A stretch of DNA of 64,000 nucleotides, taken from the NCBI GenBank assembly GCA_002162955.1, contig MABD01000030.1:353890-417889 (forward strand), in the 5' to 3' direction. The notes under the pieces were generated by a model. The model did not search any database and was not told the origin of the DNA. It was given only the letters and a program-made list of their open reading frames with translations. Position numbers and translations under genes: made by a program. Shown here piece by piece: positions 7,089-14,178 of this stretch. The first letter of the stretch is position 1. Every line of letters begins with the position of its first letter. This DNA is from Gammaproteobacteria bacterium 45_16_T64 (GTDB lineage: Bacteria > Pseudomonadota > Gammaproteobacteria > Pseudomonadales > Ketobacteraceae).

Positions 7089-8963
7089 ATGCACGCATAT
7101 TATTGCAAAGTAGGTACTCTTTTCGTCGTGCTTTGTTGGTTATTATTTCCATGTAAAATGGCAATGGCTAGTAATGACTTCCAGTTGGTTGTTGACCGAC
7201 TGGATTTTCAACAACGAATCGGCGCTGGAGTGTTACTATTTGAGGACGTCAATTCGATACTTAACATAGAACAGGTTCTGTCTAATCCTATTCAAGAGGA
7301 TTTTTATTCTTACCCTCATATGAATATGAACTTGGGTTACTCAGAATCTACATTTTGGATAAAGATCCCTATAGTTAATCAGCTGAGTCAAACGCAAACT
7401 ATCAATGCTGATTTGAAATACCCCTTGATAGATGAAGTTGATTTCTATGTGGTTAACAAAGGAAAGATTCAAAGTACGCTAAAAACCGGCGATCATCTCT
7501 CACCTACAAGTAAATCCTTTACGCTAAAAAACTATGTTCACCAGTTTTCCTTGCCATCTGGGTCCAATCAAGAGCTGTATATTCGGGTAAGAACTACGAG
7601 TGCGTTATCCCTTCAGCTGGTGATATCAACAGAAATGAAATTTGTAGAGTCATTGTCCGTTGACCAAGTATTCGATGGGGCTTACTTTGGGCTTGCTGTG
7701 GGGTTGATGTTATATAATCTATTTCTGTATTTTTTGCTACGGGAAAAGATATATCTGGAATATACCTCATTTGTCTTAACCTATGCTTGCTTTGCATTTT
7801 GCTTGTCGGGTTATCCGCAATTATTATTCCCCGATGTGACGTTATTAACGGAGCGTGGCGTCTACTTTTTTGGTGTGCTGACTGGCTTGTTTTTGACGCA
7901 ATTTTGTCGATCTTACTTGATAACACCTCAGGGTTTGCCTCGCACCGATCGTTTTCTCAAACTCTATATGATTGGTATAAGCCTCGTCTTCATATTTGAG
8001 ATATTCGGTCCGCTCTACTTAGTGGTTGGACTAAATTCTCTTGTTATTTTTAGTGGCAGTGTCATTGTATTAACCATTGCTATCATCAGACAACGTCAGG
8101 GATTTGGGCCCGCTAAGTATTTCGTCATTGGGCAAGGTGTCGTTATTCTAAGTGTGATATTTACCACCTTATCATCTCAAAATATTCTACCTGGATACTA
8201 TCTTGCGTCATCCTTCATAAAATTGGCCAATGGATTTGAATTGATTTTGTTTTCTATAGGGCTTGCAGACCGAATCAATTTAATGAAAGCCCGCGAAGTC
8301 CAGTTGGTAAAAAAAGCGCAAGCCGCCGAAGCTGAAGCTGCAAGGGTACAAAAAGTGTTATTAGAAGCTCAAGTTAGAGAAAACGAACAACTTGACCAAT
8401 TGGTGAGAGAGCGCACGGAGGAACTTGAGAAAGCGAATAAACGTTTGGAGGAACTCAATACCATTGATGAACTGACTGGGCTAAGAAATCGTCGCTTTTT
8501 GAACCAATATTTACCCACAGAACACCAACGCGCATTTAGGGAAAAGCAACCCATATCCGTGCTGATGTTTGACATAGACTTTTTTAAGAAACTTAATGAC
8601 ACCCATGGCCACCAATTTGGCGACCTTTGCTTAGCCAGCGCAGGTTCTATTATTCGATCCAATCTAAAGCGCTCCCCGGATGTTGCCATTCGATATGGAG
8701 GGGAAGAGTTTGTCGTAGTATTACCTGCCACAGACCTTCAAGGGGCCAACATTGTCGCAGAGAATATTAGAAAACAATTTGAAGATAACCCCGTTAACGA
8801 TGAACAACGTACCGTCGTTATGACTGTAAGTGTTGGAGTGGCAGGTGGCATACCTAATAAACGAGATAATCACGAGGGCCTGCTAAAAGAGGCCGACGAC
8901 AATCTTTATAAAGCCAAGGAAAATGGCCGAAATCAAGTTATCTATCATTCCGTTACTGTCTAA
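7089..8963 (+). CDS. Membrane diguanylate cyclase: 7TMR-DISM sensor with GGDEF domain
   Basis: The 624-residue protein has a signal sequence (to about residue 28), an extracytoplasmic 7TMR-DISMED2-like domain (about 35-180), a seven-helix 7TMR-DISM membrane region (about 195-400), a coiled coil (about 395-455) and a GGDEF domain. The active-site motif is intact as GGEEF at 537-541. The inhibitory I-site RxxD is present five residues earlier (R528-D531), so product feedback is expected. It should make cyclic-di-GMP from two GTP in response to an external ligand, possibly a carbohydrate or lipid-related compound. The gene begins 59 bases after the foldase gene on the same strand, so it may be cotranscribed with the riboswitch-led lipase operon. 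Its ribosome site is weak. Confidence 0.92.
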   Translation: MHAYYCKVGTLFVVLCWLLFPCKMAMASNDFQLVVDRLDFQQRIGAGVLLFEDVNSILNIEQVLSNPIQEDFYSYPHMNMNLGYSESTFWIKIPIVNQLSQTQTINADLKYPLIDEVDFYVVNKGKIQSTLKTGDHLSPTSKSFTLKNYVHQFSLPSGSNQELYIRVRTTSALSLQLVISTEMKFVESLSVDQVFDGAYFGLAVGLMLYNLFLYFLLREKIYLEYTSFVLTYACFAFCLSGYPQLLFPDVTLLTERGVYFFGVLTGLFLTQFCRSYLITPQGLPRTDRFLKLYMIGISLVFIFEIFGPLYLVVGLNSLVIFSGSVIVLTIAIIRQRQGFGPAKYFVIGQGVVILSVIFTTLSSQNILPGYYLASSFIKLANGFELILFSIGLADRINLMKAREVQLVKKAQAAEAEAARVQKVLLEAQVRENEQLDQLVRERTEELEKANKRLEELNTIDELTGLRNRRFLNQYLPTEHQRAFREKQPISVLMFDIDFFKKLNDTHGHQFGDLCLASAGSIIRSNLKRSPDVAIRYGGEEFVVVLPATDLQGANIVAENIRKQFEDNPVNDEQRTVVMTVSVGVAGGIPNKRDNHEGLLKEADDNLYKAKENGRNQVIYHSVTV

Positions 8964-9084
8964 AACAACTTTTCGGTTAACGCTTTGTCTATAAAGGGCG
9001 AAGACCCATTTCAATGTTTCACTTTGAATCAAGATGGTTAGAGTATGTAATTGAGGATTTAAGTATATCGGTAGGCACAAAAAA

Positions 9085-9119
9085 GCCCGCAAGGCCAGGT
9101 TTTACGTGGTCTTGCGGGC
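9085..9119 (-). terminator. tmRNA intrinsic terminator (hairpin repeat, copy B)
   Basis: On the minus strand GCCCGCAAG pairs with CTTGCGGGC, extended by GACC/GGCC-type pairs to about 13 base pairs, and is followed by six T residues (A-run at 9079-9084 on the plus strand). It lies 27 bases after the tmRNA 3' end. The same 35-base unit occurs with four changes at 4131-4165. Confidence 0.88.
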
Positions 9120-9146
9120 TTTATAGGTTCGTACTGAACCTTCATT

Positions 9147-9499
9147 TGGTGGAAGCGGCGGGAATCGAACCCGCGTCCGCCAGCACTCTGCCTATGGGTC
9201 TACATGTTTAGATCTCGTCTTTAATCTTACTCACAACGATCCAACGAGGCAGGATGCTGCAAGCCAGTCCAAAATTATTTAACAGTTACGTCTCAGACAC
9301 CCGTATCTGCGGTCTCGTGTAAATTACCATCGAGTCAAGCCCACGAGAGAGCCGGGTCGATGGATAGCAGGGTTTAAGCTGCTAAAGCGTACGAATCGTC
9401 ATTTGCGATTATAGTTTATAGCACTTGGAGTACGAGTGTTGCTACCCACTCGACATGCACCAAAGGGTTTGCAACCGTCGTCGAAACCATGTCGCCCCC
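9147..9499 (-). ncRNA. ssrA: Transfer-messenger RNA (one-piece)
   Basis: The RNA starts GGGGGCGACATGG and ends GCTTCCACCA. Its first seven bases pair with the 3' acceptor strand with two G-U wobbles, as in other tmRNAs. The tRNA-like T-arm is visible near the 3' end (GGGTTCGATTCCC). The internal reading frame at 9406-9374 encodes ANDDSYALAA followed by TAA, the degradation tag added to proteins on stalled ribosomes. The ALAA end is the usual ClpXP-recognised terminus. A possible -10 element, TAGAAT, lies seven bases before the 5' end. SmpB, its protein partner, is encoded upstream on the same strand at 10900-11385. Confidence 0.96.
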
Positions 9500-9558
9500 A
9501 AAAGTATTCTAACTATACCATATCAAATCCCAGAGGGGCATTGCGCAGACGAATTATT

Positions 9559-9864
9559 TTAGGCACCTTGCTCTGCGCTCCAGGCGGTGTAGCCACCGGC
9601 TAGGCTGTAGGTGGTGTCAAATCCTCGTTCATTGAGAAAGTCTGCGGCACTTTGGCTGGAATTGCCGTGATAACAGCAGACGACGAGGGGGTGGTCCATG
9701 TCCAGTGTAAGTAATACTTCGTCTAGGTTGTCTTGGTGTAAATGAATAGCGTCTTGTATGTGTCCAGCTAAGAAGGAGGCCTTGTCTCTAATATCGACCA
9801 CAGAAACGGGCTGTGATTCTTTGAGTGCTTTAAAATCTTGAACAGATATATGTTGAAAGGCCAT
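9559..9864 (-). CDS. glpE: Thiosulfate sulfurtransferase, single-domain rhodanese
   Basis: The 101-residue single rhodanese domain carries the active-site loop CYHGNSS, with catalytic Cys64 preceded by a second cysteine (Cys63). This loop is the signature of GlpE, a cytosolic enzyme that transfers sulfur from thiosulfate to cyanide or thiol acceptors such as thioredoxin. The length agrees with E. coli GlpE (108 residues). AAGGA precedes the ATG. The gene lies directly downstream of the Coq4-like gene, so the two are probably cotranscribed, and tmRNA begins 59 bases after it. There is no glp operon around it. Confidence 0.9.
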   Translation of the reverse strand: MAFQHISVQDFKALKESQPVSVVDIRDKASFLAGHIQDAIHLHQDNLDEVLLTLDMDHPLVVCCYHGNSSQSAADFLNERGFDTTYSLAGGYTAWSAEQGA

Positions 9865-9881
9865 GCTGGTTCCTTAAAAAT

Positions 9882-10451
9882 TTAGAGTCGTTGACTGGCT
9901 TTTGAGTTGGGAAAGCGCCGTTTTTCGACCTGATAATAGGCTTCTATTAGCTCGGGTTCTATACCCGCAGCGATGCGTATGTCCGCCAGTGGTTTATGCT
10001 GCCATGATTCAAAGTCAAAGCAATCTAACGGTTTGCAGTCCGATATGGTACCGAGACGTACGGCATCTTTAAAGATGGAAATTTCTTCATCGTTAAACTT
10101 ATAGATGCGAGGGTATAGGTGTTTGGTGATTTTACAGAACATAGACTCTTCTGCGGTGGATACTTGATTCGTGCTGCCCATGGTAAACCCAATCACAAAT
10201 GCCTCGTCTTTTGGCAGTAAGCCACGGCCAAGTAATACATGGATGCAATCGTGTTGTTTGAGCTCAACGGCGCCGTGGAAAAGGGTGATGCCAGGGATGG
10301 AGAATTTGGGGTTTTCCACAAGCTTTATTAACAGGGGGATTTCTTCTTCGGGGGCGCCAATCTTCAGCATTCGGTCAAGCCCGTCTTTCAGGCTTATTTG
10401 GTCGTCGGCCCAGGCAATATGCCAATCTTGGTAGGATATCCCGTTGCTCAT
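9882..10451 (-). CDS. Coq4-like protein with HDxxHx11E zinc motif
   Basis: This 189-residue soluble protein is not one I can name with certainty. Residues 67-83 match the metal motif of the Coq4 family exactly: His67-Asp68-x-x-His71, eleven residues, then Glu83. Yeast and human Coq4 organise ubiquinone biosynthesis and have been linked to decarboxylation and hydroxylation at ring carbon C1. I chose the ATG at 10451 because GGGAGG lies just before it; an in-frame start at 10472 lies upstream of that site. The gene is followed closely by glpE and preceded by the small exporter gene. A role in quinone biosynthesis is inference from the motif. Other ubi genes are absent from the window. Confidence 0.6.
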   Translation of the reverse strand: MSNGISYQDWHIAWADDQISLKDGLDRMLKIGAPEEEIPLLIKLVENPKFSIPGITLFHGAVELKQHDCIHVLLGRGLLPKDEAFVIGFTMGSTNQVSTAEESMFCKITKHLYPRIYKFNDEEISIFKDAVRLGTISDCKPLDCFDFESWQHKPLADIRIAAGIEPELIEAYYQVEKRRFPNSKASQRL

Positions 10452-10475
10452 ATGACCTCCCTTTAGGCTCACCCT

Positions 10476-10790
10476 TTAGGTGGTGTAATTTAACCCTGCG
10501 ATACCGGCAATTATCATTATTAGAAAGCCGATTCTGGCGGGTGAGGCGGTATCCCCAAAGGCGACAATGCCTGCGATGGCGACGCCGCAAGCGCCAATTC
10601 CTGTCCAGACTGCGTAGGCGGTGCCAATAGGCAGGTGTTTGAGGGCGAGAGATAGCAGGATAATGCTCAGTATGGCGGCAAAAATGAAGAGAAGTGATGG
10701 ATATAGCTGGCTGAAGCTCTGGGATTGCTTGAGGGCGATGGCCCAAACCACCTCCATCAGGCCTGCGGCGACAATATAGAACCAAGCCAT
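10476..10790 (-). CDS. gdx: Small multidrug resistance family exporter, Gdx/SugE subtype
   Basis: The 104-residue protein has four transmembrane helices and the SMR-family membrane glutamate, Glu13, in GLMEVVWA. The segment GTAYAVWTGIGACG is typical of the SugE/Gdx subtype, which exports guanidinium in exchange for protons, rather than of EmrE-type drug exporters. It works as an antiparallel dimer. GGAGG precedes the start. I looked for a guanidine riboswitch in the 109 bases between this gene and smpB and found none. The gene stop lies 25 bases before the start of the Coq4-like gene, so the two are likely cotranscribed. Confidence 0.88.
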   Translation of the reverse strand: MAWFYIVAAGLMEVVWAIALKQSQSFSQLYPSLLFIFAAILSIILLSLALKHLPIGTAYAVWTGIGACGVAIAGIVAFGDTASPARIGFLIMIIAGIAGLNYTT

Positions 10791-10899
10791 GAATAGCCTC
10801 CTGCAGCCTGCGGCTGAGGGTCAGTAATATGGATATAGCGTCAAACCACTATACTGACTATTTTATCCAAAACCCATAAAGTCACTTAGGCTGGGGGGG

Positions 10900-11385
10900 C
10901 TAGCGTTGATCGTGCCTAACGGTGCGTTGCTTTTCTCGGTTCCAATCACGTTCTTTTTCGGTGGCTCGCTTATCATGTTGCTTCTTACCCTTCGCAAGGG
11001 CAATTTCACATTTCACATGGGGGCCTTTCCAATATAAGGCTAGCGCGACACAGGTCAGGCCGTCTTTTGCGATACCTGAATGGATCTTGCTAAGTTCACG
11101 TCGGTGCAATAACAATTTCCGAACTCGAGTGGGGTTTGGATCGATATGGGTCGACGCGCTGAGTAATGGGGATATATGGGCGCCGTGTAACCAAGCTTCA
11201 CCATTTCTCATTTGCACATAGCTATCAACGAGGTTGATTTTACCTTCGCGTAAACTTTTCACTTCCCAGCCTTCCAGCATAACGCCTGCTTCAAATTTTT
11301 CTTCGAAGTAATAGTCGTGGGATGCCTTCTTGTTGCGGGCAATGGTGGAACTGCCAGCTTTCTTTGCTTTACTTGATTTGGCCAT
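10900..11385 (-). CDS. smpB: SsrA-binding protein
   Basis: The 161-residue protein has the SmpB OB-fold core ([19 protein letters not shown] at 16-34, then [18 protein letters not shown]) and the basic C-terminal tail ([16 protein letters not shown]) that reaches into the mRNA channel of stalled ribosomes. It binds tmRNA, encoded 1.4 kb downstream on the same strand, and is required for trans-translation. It is divergent from the NSS symporter gene. The length agrees with the family. Confidence 0.97.
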   Translation of the reverse strand: MAKSSKAKKAGSSTIARNKKASHDYYFEEKFEAGVMLEGWEVKSLREGKINLVDSYVQMRNGEAWLHGAHISPLLSASTHIDPNPTRVRKLLLHRRELSKIHSGIAKDGLTCVALALYWKGPHVKCEIALAKGKKQHDKRATEKERDWNREKQRTVRHDQR

Positions 11386-11569
11386 GGGAAGGGTAAGTTG
11401 CTCTTTTTCTACAGGAAAGATGGATTATAGGACGAATTGAAGATAAAGGGTACGGGTAATCTGCACTTGTAGTTGTAGGGAAAAATCTGGAGAATTGCGC
11501 CGTATTGTTCTATCTAATACAAGTGCAGTGCAAGAGCAGTACCGACCCACTCTCATTTTAAGGATTCAC

Positions 11570-12934
11570 ATGACGGAAAAGAAATCTATTCATGGCGTTT
11601 GGTTAGGCCGTTGGACATTTATATTGGCGGCGACGGGGTCGGCGGTTGGTTTGGGGAATATTTGGAAGTTCCCGTATATGGCGGGTGAAAATGGCGGTGG
11701 TGCATTTGTCTTAGTCTACTTATTGTTTATTGCGGCGATAGGTATTCCGGTCATGTTGGCAGAGGTCATGCTCGGGCGACGAGGGCGAAAGAGCCCAATT
11801 AATACCATGAAAGAACTGGCTAAGAGCTCTGATGCCAGTAAATTATGGGGCGGCATTGGTTGGATGGGGGCGTTGTCGGGCTTCTTGATTCTGTCCTTTT
11901 ATAGTGTCATTGCCGGTTGGGCGGTAGCTTATGCGGTAAAAATTATCGGTGGTAGTTTGTTGGATCAGCCCGATATACCTGCACAATTTGGTGCGCTGGT
12001 ATCTGATCCTGTGTCGACGGTGCTGTGGCACAGTTTGTTTATGTTGATGGTTATGTTTGTGGTCGCCAGAGGTATTCATAAAGGGCTTGAGACCTCGGTT
12101 AACATTCTGATGCCAGTATTGTTTGTCATGTTGCTTGGGCTGTTGGGTTATGCGGCAACAACCGGAGGGCTGGGGCAAGCGTTTACCTTTATGTTCAAGT
12201 TTAACCCCGAAGCGCTTACCGCCGAGGCGATACGTTCGGCACTCGGGCATTCGTTCTTTACCTTGAGTTTGGGCATGGGAGCGATCATGGCTTACGGCGC
12301 TTATATGCCGCAGAACGAATCTTTAGGAAAAACCGTTGTGACGATTGGTATCTTGGATACGCTGGTTGCGATTGTGGCAGGTTTAGTCATATTCTCTATC
12401 GTGTTTGCCAACGGTTTGGAAACAGCGGCAGGACCTTCGCTGATGTTTAAGACGCTGCCATTGGCGTTTAGCCAAATGCCGGGCGGGGTCGTATTAGGCG
12501 GGGTTTTCTTCATCTTGGTGACATTTGCTGCGTGGACATCGGCGATTTCCTTGGCGGAGCCTGCTGTCGCCTGGATGGTTGAGACGGCGGGCTTTTCTCG
12601 GGTTAAGGCGGCGTTGGCGATTGGTATTCCGGTTTGGGCGTTAGGTTTGGTGTGCGCGCTGTCTCAAAATATACTGTCCGATGTGACGATACTGGGTTCG
12701 AGTGTATTGGACTTCTTGGATAAGTTAACCACTAACATTATGTTGCCATTAGGCGGCATGCTGATCGCAATATTTACTGGTTGGGTGATGCGTCGCAGTC
12801 ATGTGGTGAAAGAGCTGAACGTGAAGAATTTTGCGTTGTTTAATATGTGGATCATTGTCATTCGGTTTGTTGCCCCCGCTGGCATTGCTTATGTTATGGG
12901 GTATTTGATCTATGAATGGGCAACAAAAGGGTAG
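11570..12934 (+). CDS. Sodium-dependent transporter, NSS (SNF) family
   Basis: This 454-residue membrane protein belongs to the neurotransmitter:sodium symporter family of LeuT-like proteins. The first helix contains the sodium- and substrate-site sequence GSAVGLGNIWKFPYMAGENG with its unwound glycine-rich centre. About eleven or twelve hydrophobic helices follow. Bacterial members import amino acids or related compounds with Na+, but the substrate is not predictable here. The ATG at 11570 was chosen over an in-frame start 75 bases earlier because AAGGA lies just before it and LeuT-like proteins begin close to the first helix. The next gene, rnfH, starts 11 bases after it. In relatives the ratA gene occupies this place. 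Confidence 0.93.
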   Translation: MTEKKSIHGVWLGRWTFILAATGSAVGLGNIWKFPYMAGENGGGAFVLVYLLFIAAIGIPVMLAEVMLGRRGRKSPINTMKELAKSSDASKLWGGIGWMGALSGFLILSFYSVIAGWAVAYAVKIIGGSLLDQPDIPAQFGALVSDPVSTVLWHSLFMLMVMFVVARGIHKGLETSVNILMPVLFVMLLGLLGYAATTGGLGQAFTFMFKFNPEALTAEAIRSALGHSFFTLSLGMGAIMAYGAYMPQNESLGKTVVTIGILDTLVAIVAGLVIFSIVFANGLETAAGPSLMFKTLPLAFSQMPGGVVLGGVFFILVTFAAWTSAISLAEPAVAWMVETAGFSRVKAALAIGIPVWALGLVCALSQNILSDVTILGSSVLDFLDKLTTNIMLPLGGMLIAIFTGWVMRRSHVVKELNVKNFALFNMWIIVIRFVAPAGIAYVMGYLIYEWATKG

Positions 12935-12945
12935 GGGACGTTAGC

Positions 12946-13257
12946 ATGGCTGAAGAAAAAATTACCGTTGAAGTGGCGTATGCGTTGCCTGACCGTCAAG
13001 AGCTAGTGACGCTACAGGTGGATGAGGGTACGTCTATGTTTGATGCGGCGATGCAGTCTAGAATCGCCGATAAATTTCCAGAGCTAGAGCTTGAAGGTAC
13101 GCCAATGGGGATCTTTGGTAAAACCGAGCGAAAGCCGAAAGATAGAATATTAGAAGCAGGTGAGCGGGTGGAGATATACCGCCCGTTGATAGCGGACCCT
13201 AAGGAGGTTCGTAAACGTCGGGCGGCAGAAGCCAAGGCTAAGCGAGAAAATAGCTAG
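12946..13257 (+). CDS. rnfH: RnfH family protein (RatB, UPF0125)
   Basis: The product, 103 residues from the ATG at 12946, has the ubiquitin-like beta-grasp fold of the RnfH family (ITVEVAYALPDRQELVTLQV, then GIFGKTERKPKDRILEAGERVEIYRPL). The family has no proven function; it is often next to ratA or in rnf operons. A GGGG-rich ribosome site precedes the chosen ATG. An earlier in-frame start would overlap the symporter gene. The 3' end meets bamE convergently inside an inverted repeat. Confidence 0.88.
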   Translation: MAEEKITVEVAYALPDRQELVTLQVDEGTSMFDAAMQSRIADKFPELELEGTPMGIFGKTERKPKDRILEAGERVEIYRPLIADPKEVRKRRAAEAKAKRENS

Positions 13258-13278
13258 CCTTGGTGTGAGCTAGCTATT
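13249..13278. other. Inverted repeat holding the stop codons of rnfH and bamE
   Basis: AATAGCTAGC and GCTAGCTATT form a perfect ten-base inverted repeat. Each arm encodes Asn-Ser-stop, one for each convergent gene. There is no T-tract, so termination here, if any, would be weak. Confidence 0.55.
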
Positions 13279-13653
13279 GGATGCCTTGATTTGGCTTTTG
13301 AGGTCTTCAGTAACTGCTTCAGGGTTTCTAAATTGAGAGTCGTCTATTTTTTCCAGGCGCTCATTGCCGAAAAATAAGGTAAGGCGGTTTTCCACGAAGC
13401 CGCCCTTGCCACTTTCGTAGTTATAGATATAGTCCCAGCGGCCCGGGTGTAGTGGGTCCTTGATGACGGGGCTACCTAATACGTATTCCACCTGTCTCGG
13501 GGTCATACCGAGTTTGAGCTTTTCGCGGGCACCTTCACTAATGATGTTTCCTTGGCCTATATCAATACGAAATACCCCAGGAAAGCGGAGCCCGCTACAT
13601 CCTGAGAGTGCTAATAGACTTATGGCCAAACAAACTCGAATCAACTTTTGCAT
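13270..13653 (-). CDS. bamE: Outer membrane assembly lipoprotein BamE (OmlA/SmpA)
   Basis: From the ATG at 13653 the product has 127 residues with a lipoprotein signal peptide and lipobox LSGC. The conserved BamE core follows (GNIISEGAREKLKLGMTPRQVEYVLGSP, then WDYIYNYESGKGG). BamE is a small lipoprotein of the Bam complex that inserts beta-barrel proteins into the outer membrane. A longer reading frame upstream would add 14 non-signal residues and was rejected. The gene is divergent from fur with about 104 bases between starts, the arrangement known as omlA-fur in Pseudomonas. Confidence 0.94.
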   Translation of the reverse strand: MQKLIRVCLAISLLALSGCSGLRFPGVFRIDIGQGNIISEGAREKLKLGMTPRQVEYVLGSPVIKDPLHPGRWDYIYNYESGKGGFVENRLTLFFGNERLEKIDDSQFRNPEAVTEDLKSQIKASNS

Positions 13654-13757
13654 CTGGTGTACAATTCCTCTATGGTTCCGGTCAGCAAGTATCATACTTG
13701 ATCTGATGATAACAACACAATTCGATATCCTTTATTTGGATACAGGTAGTGCATACT

Positions 13758-14162
13758 ATGGATAATCAAGAACTTCGTAAAGCAGGGTTAAAAGTAACGT
13801 TGCCTCGTGTCAAAATCCTTCAAATCTTAGAGTCTGGTGACGCTAAGCATATGAGTGCCGAAGATGTATATAAGGCCTTGCTTGATAAGAACGAAGACGT
13901 CGGCCTAGCAACCGTTTATCGGGTGTTAACACAATTTGAAACAGCCGGTCTTGTGGAGCGTCATAACTTTGATAACGGTCATTCAGTATTTGAATTGACC
14001 TCAGAAGAACATCATGACCACATGGTAGTTATGGACACTGATGAAGTCATTGAGTTCCATGATGATGAGATTGAGCGTCTGCAGAAGGAGCTTGTAGATT
14101 CACACGGCTATGAGCTTGTAGATCATAGCCTTGTACTTTACGTGCGAAAGAAGAAGGCCTAG
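13758..14162 (+). CDS. fur: Ferric uptake regulator, cysteine-free form
   Basis: The 134-residue Fur protein has the N-terminal winged helix (LKVTLPRVKILQILE, then DVGLATVYRVLTQFETAGLV) and the C-terminal dimerisation and metal region (EEHHDHMVVMDTDEVIEFHDDEIE). With Fe2+ bound it represses iron-uptake genes. The CxxC pair that binds structural zinc in E. coli Fur is absent; those positions are Val and Thr, and the whole protein contains no cysteine. Pseudomonas Fur also lacks that pair as I recall. The ATG at 13758 was preferred to a GTG nine bases earlier. The gene is divergent from bamE and convergent with recN. Confidence 0.96.
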   Translation: MDNQELRKAGLKVTLPRVKILQILESGDAKHMSAEDVYKALLDKNEDVGLATVYRVLTQFETAGLVERHNFDNGHSVFELTSEEHHDHMVVMDTDEVIEFHDDEIERLQKELVDSHGYELVDHSLVLYVRKKKA

Positions 14163-14178
14163 TTCATTTACTAGCCTT
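14154..14178. other. Imperfect inverted repeat at the fur/recN convergent ends
   Basis: AAGGCCTAG and CTAGCCTT are complementary with one bulged base and contain the TAG stop codons of fur and recN. It resembles the structure at the rnfH/bamE junction and may act as a weak shared terminator. Confidence 0.4.

Noticed and set aside
10791..10899. Guanidine riboswitch before the gdx gene
   Set aside because: The 109 bases between smpB and gdx lack the paired ACGR-loop hairpins of class II and the conserved blocks of class I or III.
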